This document shows, piece after piece, positions 27,217 to 35,926 of a stretch of DNA of 64,000 nucleotides; the stretch's first letter is position 1; each line of letters starts with the position of its first letter. Position numbers and translations under genes: made by a program. Source of the DNA: Isachenkonia alkalipeptolytica (GTDB lineage: Bacteria > Bacillota > Clostridia > Peptostreptococcales > T1SED10-28). The notes beneath the pieces are model-generated. The model worked only from the letters and a program-made list of their open reading frames with translations, made no database searches and was not told where the DNA came from. The stretch is from NCBI RefSeq assembly GCF_009910325.1, contig NZ_SUMG01000003.1:124001-188000 (forward strand), read 5' to 3'.

Positions 27217-29280
27217 ATGCAAGCAAATGAAACCAGAGTAGAAGATTTCTTATCAGCAAATAAAACCAAATATGTAATACCGGTATATCAGCGTAATTAT
27301 GATTGGACAATTAATCAATGTCGCCAGCTGTTTCAAGATATTTTAGAGGTGGGTTCAAGAGAAAGCTTAGACACCCATTTTATAGGTAGTATTGTGTACA
27401 TACATGATGATATTTATACTTCCTCAAGGATCAAAGAATTGACAATCATTGATGGCCAGCAACGTTTAACAACCCTTACGTTAATTTATGTAGCATTATA
27501 TAAACTTGCAATTGAATTAGAGGATGAAGAGTTGAAAAGCGAAGTATATGAGACTTATCTCATCAATAAGTTTGATCAAAGCAAAGAAAAAATCAAGCTC
27601 AGGGCAACGGATGAGAACGACAAAGCATTAACCTTTCTTCTTAGAGAAAATAAAAATGAAAATTTCCCTAAATATTCTAAGGTAATCGATAATTATGATT
27701 TTCTTAAAGCAAGTATCAATGAGAAGAACTACCAATATGTGTTAAAAGGGTTAGGGAATTTAATGTTTGTTGAAATCTCTCTAGACAGGGATAAGGACAA
27801 CCCCCAGAGAATTTTCGAAAGCTTAAACTCAACAGGATTAGAGTTAACTCAAGCAGACTTAATTAGAAATTATATTTTAATGGGATTAGAAAGAACGCAG
27901 CAAAAGAAGATATATGAAGAGTACTGGACCGTTATAGAGGAATACGCTAAAGAAGAAAAAAGCAACACAAGCAAAGTGTCGGATTTTATTCGAGACTATC
28001 TTACCCTATTAAATAAAAGAATACCGAATAAAAAACGTGTGTATGAAGAGTTTAAGCTGAAATATCCTACATCTTCATTTAATGTACTGGAATCAAGTTT
28101 GATGAAAATGAAACAATATGTAAGCCATTACAACAAGTTGATAAACCCACAAAACGAAACGGATAAGGATATAAAGGAGCAACTGGAATACATTGATCGC
28201 TTGGAAATAAATGTCGCATTTCCATTTTTGCTTAAGGTTTACGATGATTATTGTAAAAAGGATATAGACAAAGAATGTTTTATAAGTATTTTGGAGCTGG
28301 TACAAACCTTTACTTGGCGAAGATTTATTTGTGGTCTTCCTACGAATGCCCTTAACAAAATTTTTATGAACTTATCGGAAAAAGTAGAGAAAAATGATTA
28401 TCTTCCATCTATCCAACGTGCTTTTAAAGTTAAGAAAGGGTCCCAGCGATTACCTGGGGATAAGGAAGTTCTCGAAAGCCTTAAAGTTAAAGATGTCTAT
28501 AATATAAAATCAAAGAATAGGATTTATTTACTTGAACGATTAGAAAACCACAATAATTCAGAAAAAGTTAGTATCCTGGATAATAATAAGATTACGGTAG
28601 AACACATCTTCCCACAAAACCCGGATCCGAAATGGAAGATTAAACTGGAACCTGCAGAATATAAAGCCGTTAAAGAAAATTATTTAAATACGCTATCGAA
28701 CTTAACACTTTCTGGAAACAACGGAAAGTTAAGCAATAAAATTTTTGAGGAAAAAAAGAACTTGCCTGACTATGGATACGGTGATAGTAGACTTTGGCTT
28801 AACAAGGACCTTGCAAAATTTGAGAAATGGGGCATTAATGAGCTTGAAAGAAGGTATGAAAGATTAAGTAGTAGGTTTCTTGAAATATGGAAATATCCTG
28901 ATGTTGAGCTTGATGAAAACCAAGAAAACGGAGAGGTTAATATTTTTGATGCTGAAGAACCAAGACATAAGAAATTAGATTATGCTATATTTTTTGACCA
29001 AAAGATAGAAACAAATCAAGTTTCAAAGCTTTATTTGGAAGTTATTCGACAGCTGTTTGAACTACAACCGGATACTTTTTTTACTACAGATTTATCCTTA
29101 AAGATTGGTTTAACCAAAGATGCAGAAGCGATGCGATTAAGAGAGCCAAGAAAGATTAATGATAACTACTATATCGAAACAAATATTGATAATAACGGGA
29201 AATTTGAAAGACTCAAACAACTGCTCACGGTATTTGATCTTGAAGATGAGCTAGTAATAAAATATATGAATGAAGGGTAA
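27217..29280 (+). CDS. GmrSD-type nuclease: DUF262 + DUF1524 (HNH) fusion
   Basis: 687 residues. The N-terminal DUF262 (ParB-like NTPase/nuclease) domain has VYQRNYDW and the signature IIDGQQRLTTL at about residues 77-87. The C-terminal DUF1524 HNH-type nuclease has VEHIFPQNPDP at about 461-471. About 100 further residues follow, with a compact helical domain. This is the single-chain layout of GmrS-GmrD type IV restriction enzymes, which cleave modified phage DNA. ATG 27217 follows AAGAGGAGG; a TTG at 27214 is an alternative. DUF262 proteins commonly sit next to BREX, where they cover phages whose DNA modifications escape it (established pattern; application here is inference). Confidence 0.9.
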   Translation: MQANETRVEDFLSANKTKYVIPVYQRNYDWTINQCRQLFQDILEVGSRESLDTHFIGSIVYIHDDIYTSSRIKELTIIDGQQRLTTLTLIYVALYKLAIELEDEELKSEVYETYLINKFDQSKEKIKLRATDENDKALTFLLRENKNENFPKYSKVIDNYDFLKASINEKNYQYVLKGLGNLMFVEISLDRDKDNPQRIFESLNSTGLELTQADLIRNYILMGLERTQQKKIYEEYWTVIEEYAKEEKSNTSKVSDFIRDYLTLLNKRIPNKKRVYEEFKLKYPTSSFNVLESSLMKMKQYVSHYNKLINPQNETDKDIKEQLEYIDRLEINVAFPFLLKVYDDYCKKDIDKECFISILELVQTFTWRRFICGLPTNALNKIFMNLSEKVEKNDYLPSIQRAFKVKKGSQRLPGDKEVLESLKVKDVYNIKSKNRIYLLERLENHNNSEKVSILDNNKITVEHIFPQNPDPKWKIKLEPAEYKAVKENYLNTLSNLTLSGNNGKLSNKIFEEKKNLPDYGYGDSRLWLNKDLAKFEKWGINELERRYERLSSRFLEIWKYPDVELDENQENGEVNIFDAEEPRHKKLDYAIFFDQKIETNQVSKLYLEVIRQLFELQPDTFFTTDLSLKIGLTKDAEAMRLREPRKINDNYYIETNIDNNGKFERLKQLLTVFDLEDELVIKYMNEG

Positions 29281-29328
29281 GGCGTTTCGCAAATTAATAC
29301 TAAATTATACACCCAGGGAGGTTGGGAT

Positions 29329-30567
29329 ATGGAGCTTATGATCGTAATTGGCTTGCTTTTAATAATCATAGCTTTTGTAATCATAAATAAAAAGAAAAAT
29401 ACAAAGATAGAAGATGCTGAAATGAATTCTTTTGAACTTATGGAGTTTGAAGGAGATAGTGTATTATTGCCGATAGAAAAAAATCCGGTACTAAACTTAA
29501 AAGAGAAAGCAAATATGGTTGAGATTACCGATGACACAGTAATAGCCAGGATAACCCAAGGGTTTCCGAACTTCGCCAATAAAGCGGCAAGCACTGTAAC
29601 GAATAAAGCTATAGAGAATGCTGAGATCTACAAAGTTATTATTCCCAAGGGTGAGACCCTTACAAAGTCTAAGAATATGAAAAACGCCTATCGTGGTTAT
29701 TATCGAAATGCTAAAAGCATAAAAGGACAAGCAAACCTGGTGAAGGTGGATCCTAAAAACTTATCGAAAGCCACGAAGGCTGCGAATATTGGTGCTAATG
29801 CTGTGAACGTAGGTGCCCTGGTTGTAGGACAGTATTACATGGCTGAGATTAATTCAAAACTTGAAACAATGAGTGAAAGTATTAGTAAGATCAGTGACTT
29901 TCAACAAAGGGAGTTTAAGAGTCGCATTACATCGTTGGTTGCCCTGGTTGGCGAAGTATCCCAGTTCAGTGCAGAAATCCTAGAAAATGATGAATTGAGA
30001 GAAAGGAAACTTAACATGTTGGAAGCCCGAAAAGCAGATGCTATCCAATTACTAGGACAAGTAAATGAGACGATTACAGATCTTACTCATAGCAATACGG
30101 AACCAAACTATAAAGACTATCAAAAGACGGTAGACGATTTTAATCGATTACTGGAATTTCAAAATGTATTGATTGCTACACTAGAAGAAATCAGTAAGCT
30201 AACATACCTATTAGGAAAGGGAGAAATATCTAATGAATTAAGTTATGCAACCTACAATAAATACAAAAATGTCGCTGAAGGAGCAAGGGACGCGCTGGAG
30301 GTGTGGCATAGCAAACATTTAGAAATGCATCAAATAGATTTGTCAAATAACCGGAGAACCAAGCGAGGTATTGAAGGTTACATTGGAAAGATCCCAGTCT
30401 TAAAGGATGAGAAGTGGAAATACAAAACCTTGGAACAAGGACTGGCTGAAAATATTAATGCAATTAGCAATTTAAGATTTAAAAGTGAAAAAGTACCGAT
30501 GGAAGTTTATAATCAGGATGTGAAAATTATCTTGAAAGAGGGGAAGTATTATTATTTACCTGATTAA
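29329..30567 (+). CDS. membrane-anchored coiled-coil protein, unrecognised
   Basis: 412 residues. Residues 1-22 form a membrane helix (MELMIVIGLLLIIIAFVII), then a short basic stretch and a globular segment. A second weakly hydrophobic Ala/Gly/Val helix lies at about 145-165 (ANIGANAVNVGALVVGQYY). Long heptad-like helices from about 170 to 330 (KLETMSESISKIS and onward) suggest a coiled-coil oligomer. I know no family for it. It starts 48 bases after the DUF262 nuclease, with ribosome site GGGAGG, and could be its partner or a membrane effector that acts on infection. That is inference from context. Confidence 0.72.
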   Translation: MELMIVIGLLLIIIAFVIINKKKNTKIEDAEMNSFELMEFEGDSVLLPIEKNPVLNLKEKANMVEITDDTVIARITQGFPNFANKAASTVTNKAIENAEIYKVIIPKGETLTKSKNMKNAYRGYYRNAKSIKGQANLVKVDPKNLSKATKAANIGANAVNVGALVVGQYYMAEINSKLETMSESISKISDFQQREFKSRITSLVALVGEVSQFSAEILENDELRERKLNMLEARKADAIQLLGQVNETITDLTHSNTEPNYKDYQKTVDDFNRLLEFQNVLIATLEEISKLTYLLGKGEISNELSYATYNKYKNVAEGARDALEVWHSKHLEMHQIDLSNNRRTKRGIEGYIGKIPVLKDEKWKYKTLEQGLAENINAISNLRFKSEKVPMEVYNQDVKIILKEGKYYYLPD

Positions 30568-30913
30568 CTATGCCCTTTTAAGGAGAATAAGGTATAAAAA
30601 ACATGAAAAACTCACAGAGGACGGTACCTATGTGAGGTTGAAATTTAAACATATATATCACTCGGGAACAGTGGTTTTGTGAGATCGCCATACAAACGCA
30701 TATAGAAATAACCTATGTAACTGTTCAAGAAACACTGAGGCACGCTTTCTTTCTGCTATAGAAATCGAAACGAATAGAGAGCAATATTTTTGATCTATGG
30801 TACTAATCCAGAAAAAACTATTATTAAAAATGAAAGTCCCGACAAGAATACAGGTGAATATCCGTCCTTGTCGGATCTTTTGGTAAAAATGATTATTGGG
30901 GAGGATCACACTG
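30568..30913. other. intergenic region with degenerate REP-like repeats
   Basis: The 346-base gap holds two decayed pieces of the repeat family found further right: 30611-30637 (CTCACAGAGGACGGT then TATGTGAGG) and 30661-30684 (GGAACAGTGGTTTTGTGAG). Beyond them an out-of-frame plus-strand ORF (30790-30993) reads protein-like (YPSLSDLLVKMIIGEDH) but overlaps the start of the next gene; it may be a gene end cut by the repeat. A terminator-like hairpin lies at 30833-30880. Confidence 0.5.
30833..30880 (+). terminator. hairpin, possible terminator or leader element
   Basis: CCGACAAG (30839-30846) pairs perfectly with CTTGTCGG (30867-30874), extended by AAAG/CTTT on the outside, with a 20-base loop and then ATCTTTTGG. 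It sits 35-80 bases before the following gene, so it could terminate the DUF262 unit or act as a leader structure. Confidence 0.4.
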
Positions 30914-33900
30914 ATGCATGGGACAGAATATATAAGAAAACCAAAATGGATAAACCTCAAAAGACTCTATACTGTCAGTTACTACTTTCATGATTTTATC
31001 GATGCTCAACAAGTTAGCCTCGAAGGAGATACGATTGATTTAGAGGATTTAAAGACCTATTATCGATTGGATCCGATAAAAGCAAAGATTCTCATTACGG
31101 AACTAAAAATCAGGGGCTTTGGGACGGAGCCCGATCAACCATCCATGTTATGGGATAACTGGGTAATTCAATTCCCTTATAAATACATAACAGCGGAGTT
31201 GGAAGCCGGGAGTGAGAACTTTAGACAGGTTGATTTTAAGGAACTGGGGCTTGGATCTTTTCTTGAACAGTTCAGGGTGACGGAAGATGCTTTTTTTGAA
31301 GGTGTTTTACTGAACGGTTTGGCAAAACTAAATGAATATACCACCATGGACGCTTTAGAAGAGGGGTTTACGAAAGTCGGATTTATGGTTAATGAAATTG
31401 TAAAGGAAGAAGTTTTAGAGGAAATCCCTTCAGAAGTAAAAGCCCGGGCCGACGAAGCATTGATTGAAGATGTATTTGAGGAAAACGGTTTTACTGCTTT
31501 TCGCAAATACTGCAGTGCCCAGGGGTTGGTATACATCAAAGATCTTGAGCATATTGACCTCGATGGATTGCAGGCGGTAAAAGGTTTTGGACTGACGAAA
31601 GTACAAAAGATTAAGGAGCGGTATCAGCAGCATCTGATCTCTCCGAAAGCCGAAGAGGAAATCCCGAGAATTTCCTTGCCGAAAGACAAAGAAAGCCTGG
31701 ACCTCCTGATTGAAGACTATTTTACCGGGAACCCGCTTCGGATCTTCCGGGAGTTCTGCATCAATAAAGGGTATCAAACCATACAGGACTTAGAAGGACT
31801 ACCCTACGAAGAACTATACAATATAAATGGCTTCGGGAAAAGAAAAATTAAGGATGTGATTGATAAAATAGAGAATCTGGATAATCTCGAAAAAAAAGAG
31901 ATCGTTCAACAGTTACAAGCAGGATTCTTTGAAATCAGCAAAGATTTTGAAGCGGTACCTGTCGAAAAAGTATTTGACGGAAAAGCGCTCCGGTATCTAA
32001 CGGATCGAAGAGTAAACAATCTGGGAGACTTGGCAAGTATTAAAAAGGCCGAGTTGAATGGAATCCCAGGCATGGGTAAAAAGAAGGTCGGGGAACTGAA
32101 AGAGGAAATCCGACTATACAGCAACAGTTTGGAGGGTTACGTGGCAAAGGCTTTTCAATACTTAGAAACCCTGGAAAACTATCAAATATTTAAAGAACGG
32201 GTTATTAACAAGGCGACATTGAGTGAAATTGGAAACAGGAAAAATGTCAGTCGGGAGCGGATCCGTCAAAAAGAGGCAAAAGGGGTTAAGCAGCTGAAGG
32301 ACATTCTTACAATCACCGAGTCAGTTTTTGAAAAGAAAGGGTATTTTGCCGACCGGTCCGTAATAGAGTTTGATGAGTTGGTGGATTTGTTTCAAACCTA
32401 TGAAAGAGCCCTGATCGTAAAGCACTTTTTAAATGAGTATGGATTGGAGAACCTCACTTACTGGGAAGCGGGAGATACGATCCTGGTGAATCTGGACGGT
32501 AATCGAGTGTCGGTAAAAATTAAAGCCGTGGTGGACTCCTACGGAGAAATAATTGAAGTCCCGGAGACGTTAAATGAAATGGAGGAGGTCTTACACGCAC
32601 AAGGTCTTTCCTTTATAAATGAAAAGATTTTAAAAAGATTTTTAACCAGTGCCGGCTACGTTCGATATAACAATCTCTTTTCCCGTTCAAGACTTTACAA
32701 ATTGGATATGATGGGACTCCTGATCAAAAAGCACTTCCCCTATGGCATTGAAAGAACTGCCGAGAAAGCTGAGCTTATTAGAGACTACATGTATAAAGAG
32801 TTCAAAATCGATCCAAAGGAGTATGTAAATGACCGACCTCTTTGGGCCTTAACGGAGAACAACGAGGAGTTGATTCTATGGAAAAGCAATAGCGTAAATC
32901 ACATCGAAAATGTTGTCATCGACAGTTTATTATTAAATAAAATCAAGGACTATATTGATCATTCGATAAAGAGCAACCGATCGGTTTCAGCCGATTATTT
33001 ATATAACCATTTCAAAAGCAAGTTGGATAAGCATACCAACATATCCGATAAAAATGCTTTGTACGGGATTTTAAAGTACTATTATCAAGAGGAGTACACT
33101 TTTAAAAAGCTGGTGATCAGCAAGCGGGATGGCAAAAAAACAGAACTCTGGAAACTGATTGAAGACTATGTCTCTGAGCAGGGTGGAAGGATTGATAGCC
33201 GCACTATAAAAAAAGAGTTTAAGACCTCGGATATCATGATGCAGGGGGCGATCAATAACAGCGAGAAACTGCTGTCGTCTAATCGAGGCTCGGAAATAAT
33301 CCATTATGATTATCTGCAGTTCACAAAGTTTTTTGAAGTTCAGCTGTATGAAAAAATCCTAAGCAGTTTTCATAATGGATATACCAACGCCTATATGACT
33401 ATGAAAAATGCCAAGGATTTATTAGAAGAAAACAACATTGATGATCACGATCTTCTTTATTCCATTATGAAGCACCTTTTCAGCGATAAATTTCACTTTG
33501 TAAGACGGCCCCATGTTCTAAAAGCTTCACCCAAAACAAAGTTTACGGCAGATAAGCTGATCTACAGGGCGTTTGACAAGGAAAAAATTAAAACCCAGGA
33601 GGATCTAAAAAAGCTGCTGCAAGAGAGATACCGCTTTAGTTATCTCTCCACGGCGGCGCTGATCGCCAAAGCCAAAGAAAATTTGTTTCAGCTGGACAAA
33701 GATAGTTTTACTCTTTTTAAACTTGTTTCCATCGAAGAAAAATTGATTGAGAACGTAAGAAAAGATGTGGAACTGCTGTTAGAGGAAAAGGATTACATTG
33801 TACTCAATGATTTTAAGAGATTTGATTTGACAGAGAGAACAATAGATGTGGACGGTGAAACACTTCCATGGAATCCTTATATCGTAAAGGCAACCATTGA

Positions 33901-34180
33901 GAAATATTTAAAAGAGGACTATAAATTCCTGTGGAAAGATATACCGGATTGGAGATACGACAAAGTAATTATTATAAGAAAAAATTCATCGATCGATACC
34001 TTAGGTGAGTTTATGATTGAACTTATTAAAAAAGAGTTTAGTCAGGAGAAGTACATTACCTTAAAACAAATAGAAGATTTTATGCAAAACGAGGAAGTGA
34101 TTTATAAAAAGCTTCCTGAAGAGTTTTTTCAAGAAAACCAAGTAAAGATTGATGATTCAGGAAGAGTATGGATCCGGTAA
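30914..34180 (+). CDS. large protein with helix-hairpin-helix repeats and sigma-70 region 4-like HTH
   Basis: About 1,088 residues. The N-terminal third contains three tandem units resembling the RNA polymerase alpha C-terminal domain/HhH fold, each with a leading helix and a GFG or GMG hairpin (LQAVKGFGLTKVQKI; LYNINGFGKRKIKDV; LNGIPGMGKKKVGEL). Then comes a near-canonical sigma-70 region 4 helix-turn-helix, TLSEIGNRKNVSRERIRQKE (about residues 432-451). The remaining 600 residues are helical, with no known motif. ATG 30914 lies about 9 bases after GGGGAGG; a TTG at 30896 overlaps that site. It is a probable DNA- or transcription-binding protein at the end of the defence island. Its function is unknown; it may be a regulator or an effector. 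Confidence 0.8.
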   Translation: MHGTEYIRKPKWINLKRLYTVSYYFHDFIDAQQVSLEGDTIDLEDLKTYYRLDPIKAKILITELKIRGFGTEPDQPSMLWDNWVIQFPYKYITAELEAGSENFRQVDFKELGLGSFLEQFRVTEDAFFEGVLLNGLAKLNEYTTMDALEEGFTKVGFMVNEIVKEEVLEEIPSEVKARADEALIEDVFEENGFTAFRKYCSAQGLVYIKDLEHIDLDGLQAVKGFGLTKVQKIKERYQQHLISPKAEEEIPRISLPKDKESLDLLIEDYFTGNPLRIFREFCINKGYQTIQDLEGLPYEELYNINGFGKRKIKDVIDKIENLDNLEKKEIVQQLQAGFFEISKDFEAVPVEKVFDGKALRYLTDRRVNNLGDLASIKKAELNGIPGMGKKKVGELKEEIRLYSNSLEGYVAKAFQYLETLENYQIFKERVINKATLSEIGNRKNVSRERIRQKEAKGVKQLKDILTITESVFEKKGYFADRSVIEFDELVDLFQTYERALIVKHFLNEYGLENLTYWEAGDTILVNLDGNRVSVKIKAVVDSYGEIIEVPETLNEMEEVLHAQGLSFINEKILKRFLTSAGYVRYNNLFSRSRLYKLDMMGLLIKKHFPYGIERTAEKAELIRDYMYKEFKIDPKEYVNDRPLWALTENNEELILWKSNSVNHIENVVIDSLLLNKIKDYIDHSIKSNRSVSADYLYNHFKSKLDKHTNISDKNALYGILKYYYQEEYTFKKLVISKRDGKKTELWKLIEDYVSEQGGRIDSRTIKKEFKTSDIMMQGAINNSEKLLSSNRGSEIIHYDYLQFTKFFEVQLYEKILSSFHNGYTNAYMTMKNAKDLLEENNIDDHDLLYSIMKHLFSDKFHFVRRPHVLKASPKTKFTADKLIYRAFDKEKIKTQEDLKKLLQERYRFSYLSTAALIAKAKENLFQLDKDSFTLFKLVSIEEKLIENVRKDVELLLEEKDYIVLNDFKRFDLTERTIDVDGETLPWNPYIVKATIEKYLKEDYKFLWKDIPDWRYDKVIIIRKNSSIDTLGEFMIELIKKEFSQEKYITLKQIEDFMQNEEVIYKKLPEEFFQENQVKIDDSGRVWIR

Positions 34181-34231
34181 CACCTAATTTACTCAATAGG
34201 TGTAAAAGAAGAGATATTAATAAAGGAAAGG

Positions 34232-34654
34232 GTGTTAAATATCAATAGAGAAAAGAAAATCGCAATTGTCGCTTTTGTATTAGGGGTAGTGGTAACGTTA
34301 GGCATAACGGCCGTGGTTTTGGGGGAAGCAGAACCTTCCGTCAGCAGGGTCGGACGAACAGAAGAGGACCCTTTTGCAAGGCCTAGATTAAAAGCCGATT
34401 TTGATTACAATGTACCCGAGTATCTTGGAAAAGAATATGACCTCTTTGAGTACGTGAAGGCAACCGTCGACATCGATTCCGTAAACCCTCGATCAACGGA
34501 GGAAATTGCAGCGGACCTTCGTCAATTGACCCATAACTTGGTAAAGGGTGACGAAATGGTGTATCTATATTTAGGGGACGAAAATATGATTATCCTACTT
34601 TCAGAACTGGCAGCCATTGAAGACCGAGCTCACAACGGGACGGTTCTTTTGTGA
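34232..34654 (+). CDS. membrane-anchored protein truncated by a REP-like element
   Basis: 140-residue frame with an N-terminal basic stretch and one membrane helix (residues 9-31, IAIVAFVLGVVVTLGITAVV). The extracytoplasmic part contains YLGKEYDLFEYVKATVDID. The last residues (NGTVLL) are encoded by the left end of the repeat at 34629, which supplies the stop, so the native C-terminus has been lost. GTG 34232 is preceded by AAAGGAAAGG. The family is unknown. It may be a non-functional remnant. Confidence 0.6.
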   Translation: MLNINREKKIAIVAFVLGVVVTLGITAVVLGEAEPSVSRVGRTEEDPFARPRLKADFDYNVPEYLGKEYDLFEYVKATVDIDSVNPRSTEEIAADLRQLTHNLVKGDEMVYLYLGDENMIILLSELAAIEDRAHNGTVLL

Positions 34655-34858
34655 GGCAGCAATATAAATATGTAGAGCATCTAATGTATCATTCTTCGTA
34701 TTATATAGCAATGAAGCAGGCAAGCATATTTGGATATAGTTCAGAAAATGTTTTCTCTAATTTATAGCAGATTTTCATTTTGTATTCCATTATTTAAAAA
34801 AGTTATGGGATGAACCAAAGAAATGTTGTTATTGCTTGAAAAACTCACAAAAGAAGAA
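34629..34858. repeat. REP-doublet (REPIN/MITE-like) element, copy 1, right end damaged
   Basis: The left end CTCACAACGGGACGGT...TTTTGTGAGG begins at 34629. The interior (TGTAGAGCATC, then ATAGCA..AGCAGGCAAGCATATTTGG) matches the 51,617 copy along its length. The right end stops matching after TTGAAAAACTCACAA, where the CCGTCCCCGCGTGAGG part is replaced by unrelated sequence. The left end closes the upstream gene's reading frame. Confidence 0.85.
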
Positions 34859-35095
34859 CGAAATCGCTTCGCGATGGCTTTTAAAGAAAAAGATAAAAAA
34901 GTGAAAAAGCATACCCAAATGTGATATTGTTAAGCTGCGAAACAATAACAAGTCACAAGGAGGCATACTTTTTCATATCATGATTATAACATGGGATAAG
35001 AAAAAAATACACCGGTTACATGGTTATAGCCGATCTCCACCTTCCTGATTCTTAGTACTTATCATGCATTATTAAATGATCAGGAGGTAGAATCG
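34859..35095. other. gene-poor stretch between repeat and integrase fragment
   Basis: A 33-codon frame beginning inside the repeat (ATG 34823) runs to 34924 (LLLLEKLTKEERNRFAMAF). It may be a transposase or other gene remnant joined to the repeat. The rest is AT-rich, with AAAAAGCATACC near 34905 mirrored by GGCATACTTTTT near 34963. No further gene is seen. Confidence 0.4.
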
Positions 35096-35351
35096 ATGCT
35101 GAACTATGACAAAGATATTGAGATGTACTTTGAACTTAAAGGTTCACCGGCTTCTTCAAAAGAGTCTTACGTAAGAAGAATGAAGGCATTCGTTCATTTC
35201 ATGGAAACACATCAAAAAGACGTAGAAAACGTTTCATTTAGTGATATACAACAATATATTCTATATCTTAAAAACGAAAGAAAGATCTCAGCGGGAACGA
35301 TCAACAATTACATTTCCGCAATTAAATTTTTCTATACTTATGTGCTCGCTA
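35096..35351 (+). pseudogene. tyrosine recombinase (integrase), N-terminal fragment
   Basis: The first 85 residues match the SAM-like N-terminal DNA-binding domain of XerC/XerD-type phage integrases (YFELKGSPASSKESYVRRM and TINNYISAIKFFYTYVL). The catalytic domain with the RHRY residues is missing, because the frame runs directly into repeat copy 2 and ends there with the tail HKGTVVL. ATG 35096 has a CAGGAGGT site. This is the broken remains of a mobile-element integrase at the right edge of the defence island. It suggests the island, or part of it, arrived with such an element (inference). Confidence 0.8.
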
Positions 35352-35425
35352 CTCACAAGGGGACGGTGGTTTTGTGAGGTAGTGCCGTTATCGTTTGAAA
35401 ATCTCACAACAGGATCCGCATGAGG
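35352..35425. repeat. REP-doublet element, copy 2, minimal 74-bp form
   Basis: The left end CTCACAAGGGGACGGTGG...TTTTGTGAGGTAGT is joined almost directly to the right part (GTTATCGTTTGAAAATCTCACAACAGGATCCGCATGAGG), so the whole interior is deleted. It terminates the integrase fragment. Confidence 0.85.
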
Positions 35426-35470
35426 AGTTTTCCTAAATGCATCCTCATTAATAATAAATGATATTAATCC

Positions 35471-35499
35471 TTGTATTACCTAGGTGTTCTATGTATAAT
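35471..35499 (+). promoter_or_regulatory. promoter of the padR operon
   Basis: TTGTAT (35471-35476), 17 bases, then TATAAT (35494-35499): a good sigma-A promoter about 60 bases before the padR start. Confidence 0.7.
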
Positions 35500-35522
35500 A
35501 TAAACATAGAGTGTCTAGGTAA
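35476..35522. promoter_or_regulatory. PadR-type operator overlapping the -10
   Basis: Two 19-base arms are centred on the -10 box. The outer eight bases (TTACCTAG / CTAGGTAA) and inner seven (TCTATGT / ACATAGA) are perfectly complementary; the four between them (GTGT in both) are not. The core ATGT-N9-ACAT resembles known PadR sites. Binding would occlude the -10, so autorepression by the downstream PadR is likely. Confidence 0.7.
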
Positions 35523-35557
35523 TTTTGCTGTGTTATCTAGTAAAGGAGGAAAAAGAC

Positions 35558-35914
35558 ATGAAATATGATAAAGGATTGGTTGGAGGTAGCACGGTCCTAA
35601 TGATCTTATCTCTGCTAAAGGAGGGGGACCGATACGGCTATGATATCATCAAAGAGCTGGAAGAGCGATCGGAAAAAGCGTTTCAGTTTAAGGAGGGGAC
35701 TCTTTACCCCGTTCTTCATCGGCTGGAGGCAAAGGGATGGGTTACATCTTACAAGGCAAAAGGGGATCGGGGAAAAATGAGGAAATACTACAGGATTACC
35801 AAGGGGGGAGCGGAGGAGCTGGAGGAGGAGCTGAAGATGTGGGAATCCTTCACAGAAAATGTCCAAAAGGTTTTACAGGGAAATCAGGGGAAAAGCCTTC
35901 AGACAATCAGCTAA
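35558..35914 (+). CDS. PadR-family transcriptional regulator
   Basis: 118-residue winged-helix protein with the PadR signature: LSLLKEGDRYGYDIIKEL, then FKEGTLYPVLHRLEAKGW, then the wing KYYRITKGG and a short C-terminal dimerisation helix. ATG 35558 follows AAAGGAGG; an in-frame upstream codon at 35525 lies just after the operator and is unlikely. It heads a three-gene operon with the HAAS protein and a membrane protein, the usual PadR arrangement for sensing envelope stress or drugs. Its promoter carries a matching palindrome, so it probably represses itself. Confidence 0.92.
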   Translation: MKYDKGLVGGSTVLMILSLLKEGDRYGYDIIKELEERSEKAFQFKEGTLYPVLHRLEAKGWVTSYKAKGDRGKMRKYYRITKGGAEELEEELKMWESFTENVQKVLQGNQGKSLQTIS

Positions 35915-35926
35915 AGGGGGGAGATC

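Noticed and set aside
27138-29310. The 12-mer ACTAAATTATAC occurs before the DUF262 gene (about 27139) and before the coiled-coil gene (about 29299).
   Set aside because: Distances to the starts differ (67 and about 18 bases), the sequence is AT-rich and no partner element repeats with it, so coincidence is likely.
30790-30993. Protein-like ORF overlapping the start of the 30914 gene in another frame.
   Set aside because: It overlaps a much longer, well-supported gene and has no ribosome site; recorded only as a possible gene end inside the gap entry.
34180-34203. Hairpin ACACCTA / TAGGTGT after the HhH/sigma-like gene.
   Set aside because: Only 7 bp, with a purine-rich tail instead of a T-run; not convincing as a terminator.
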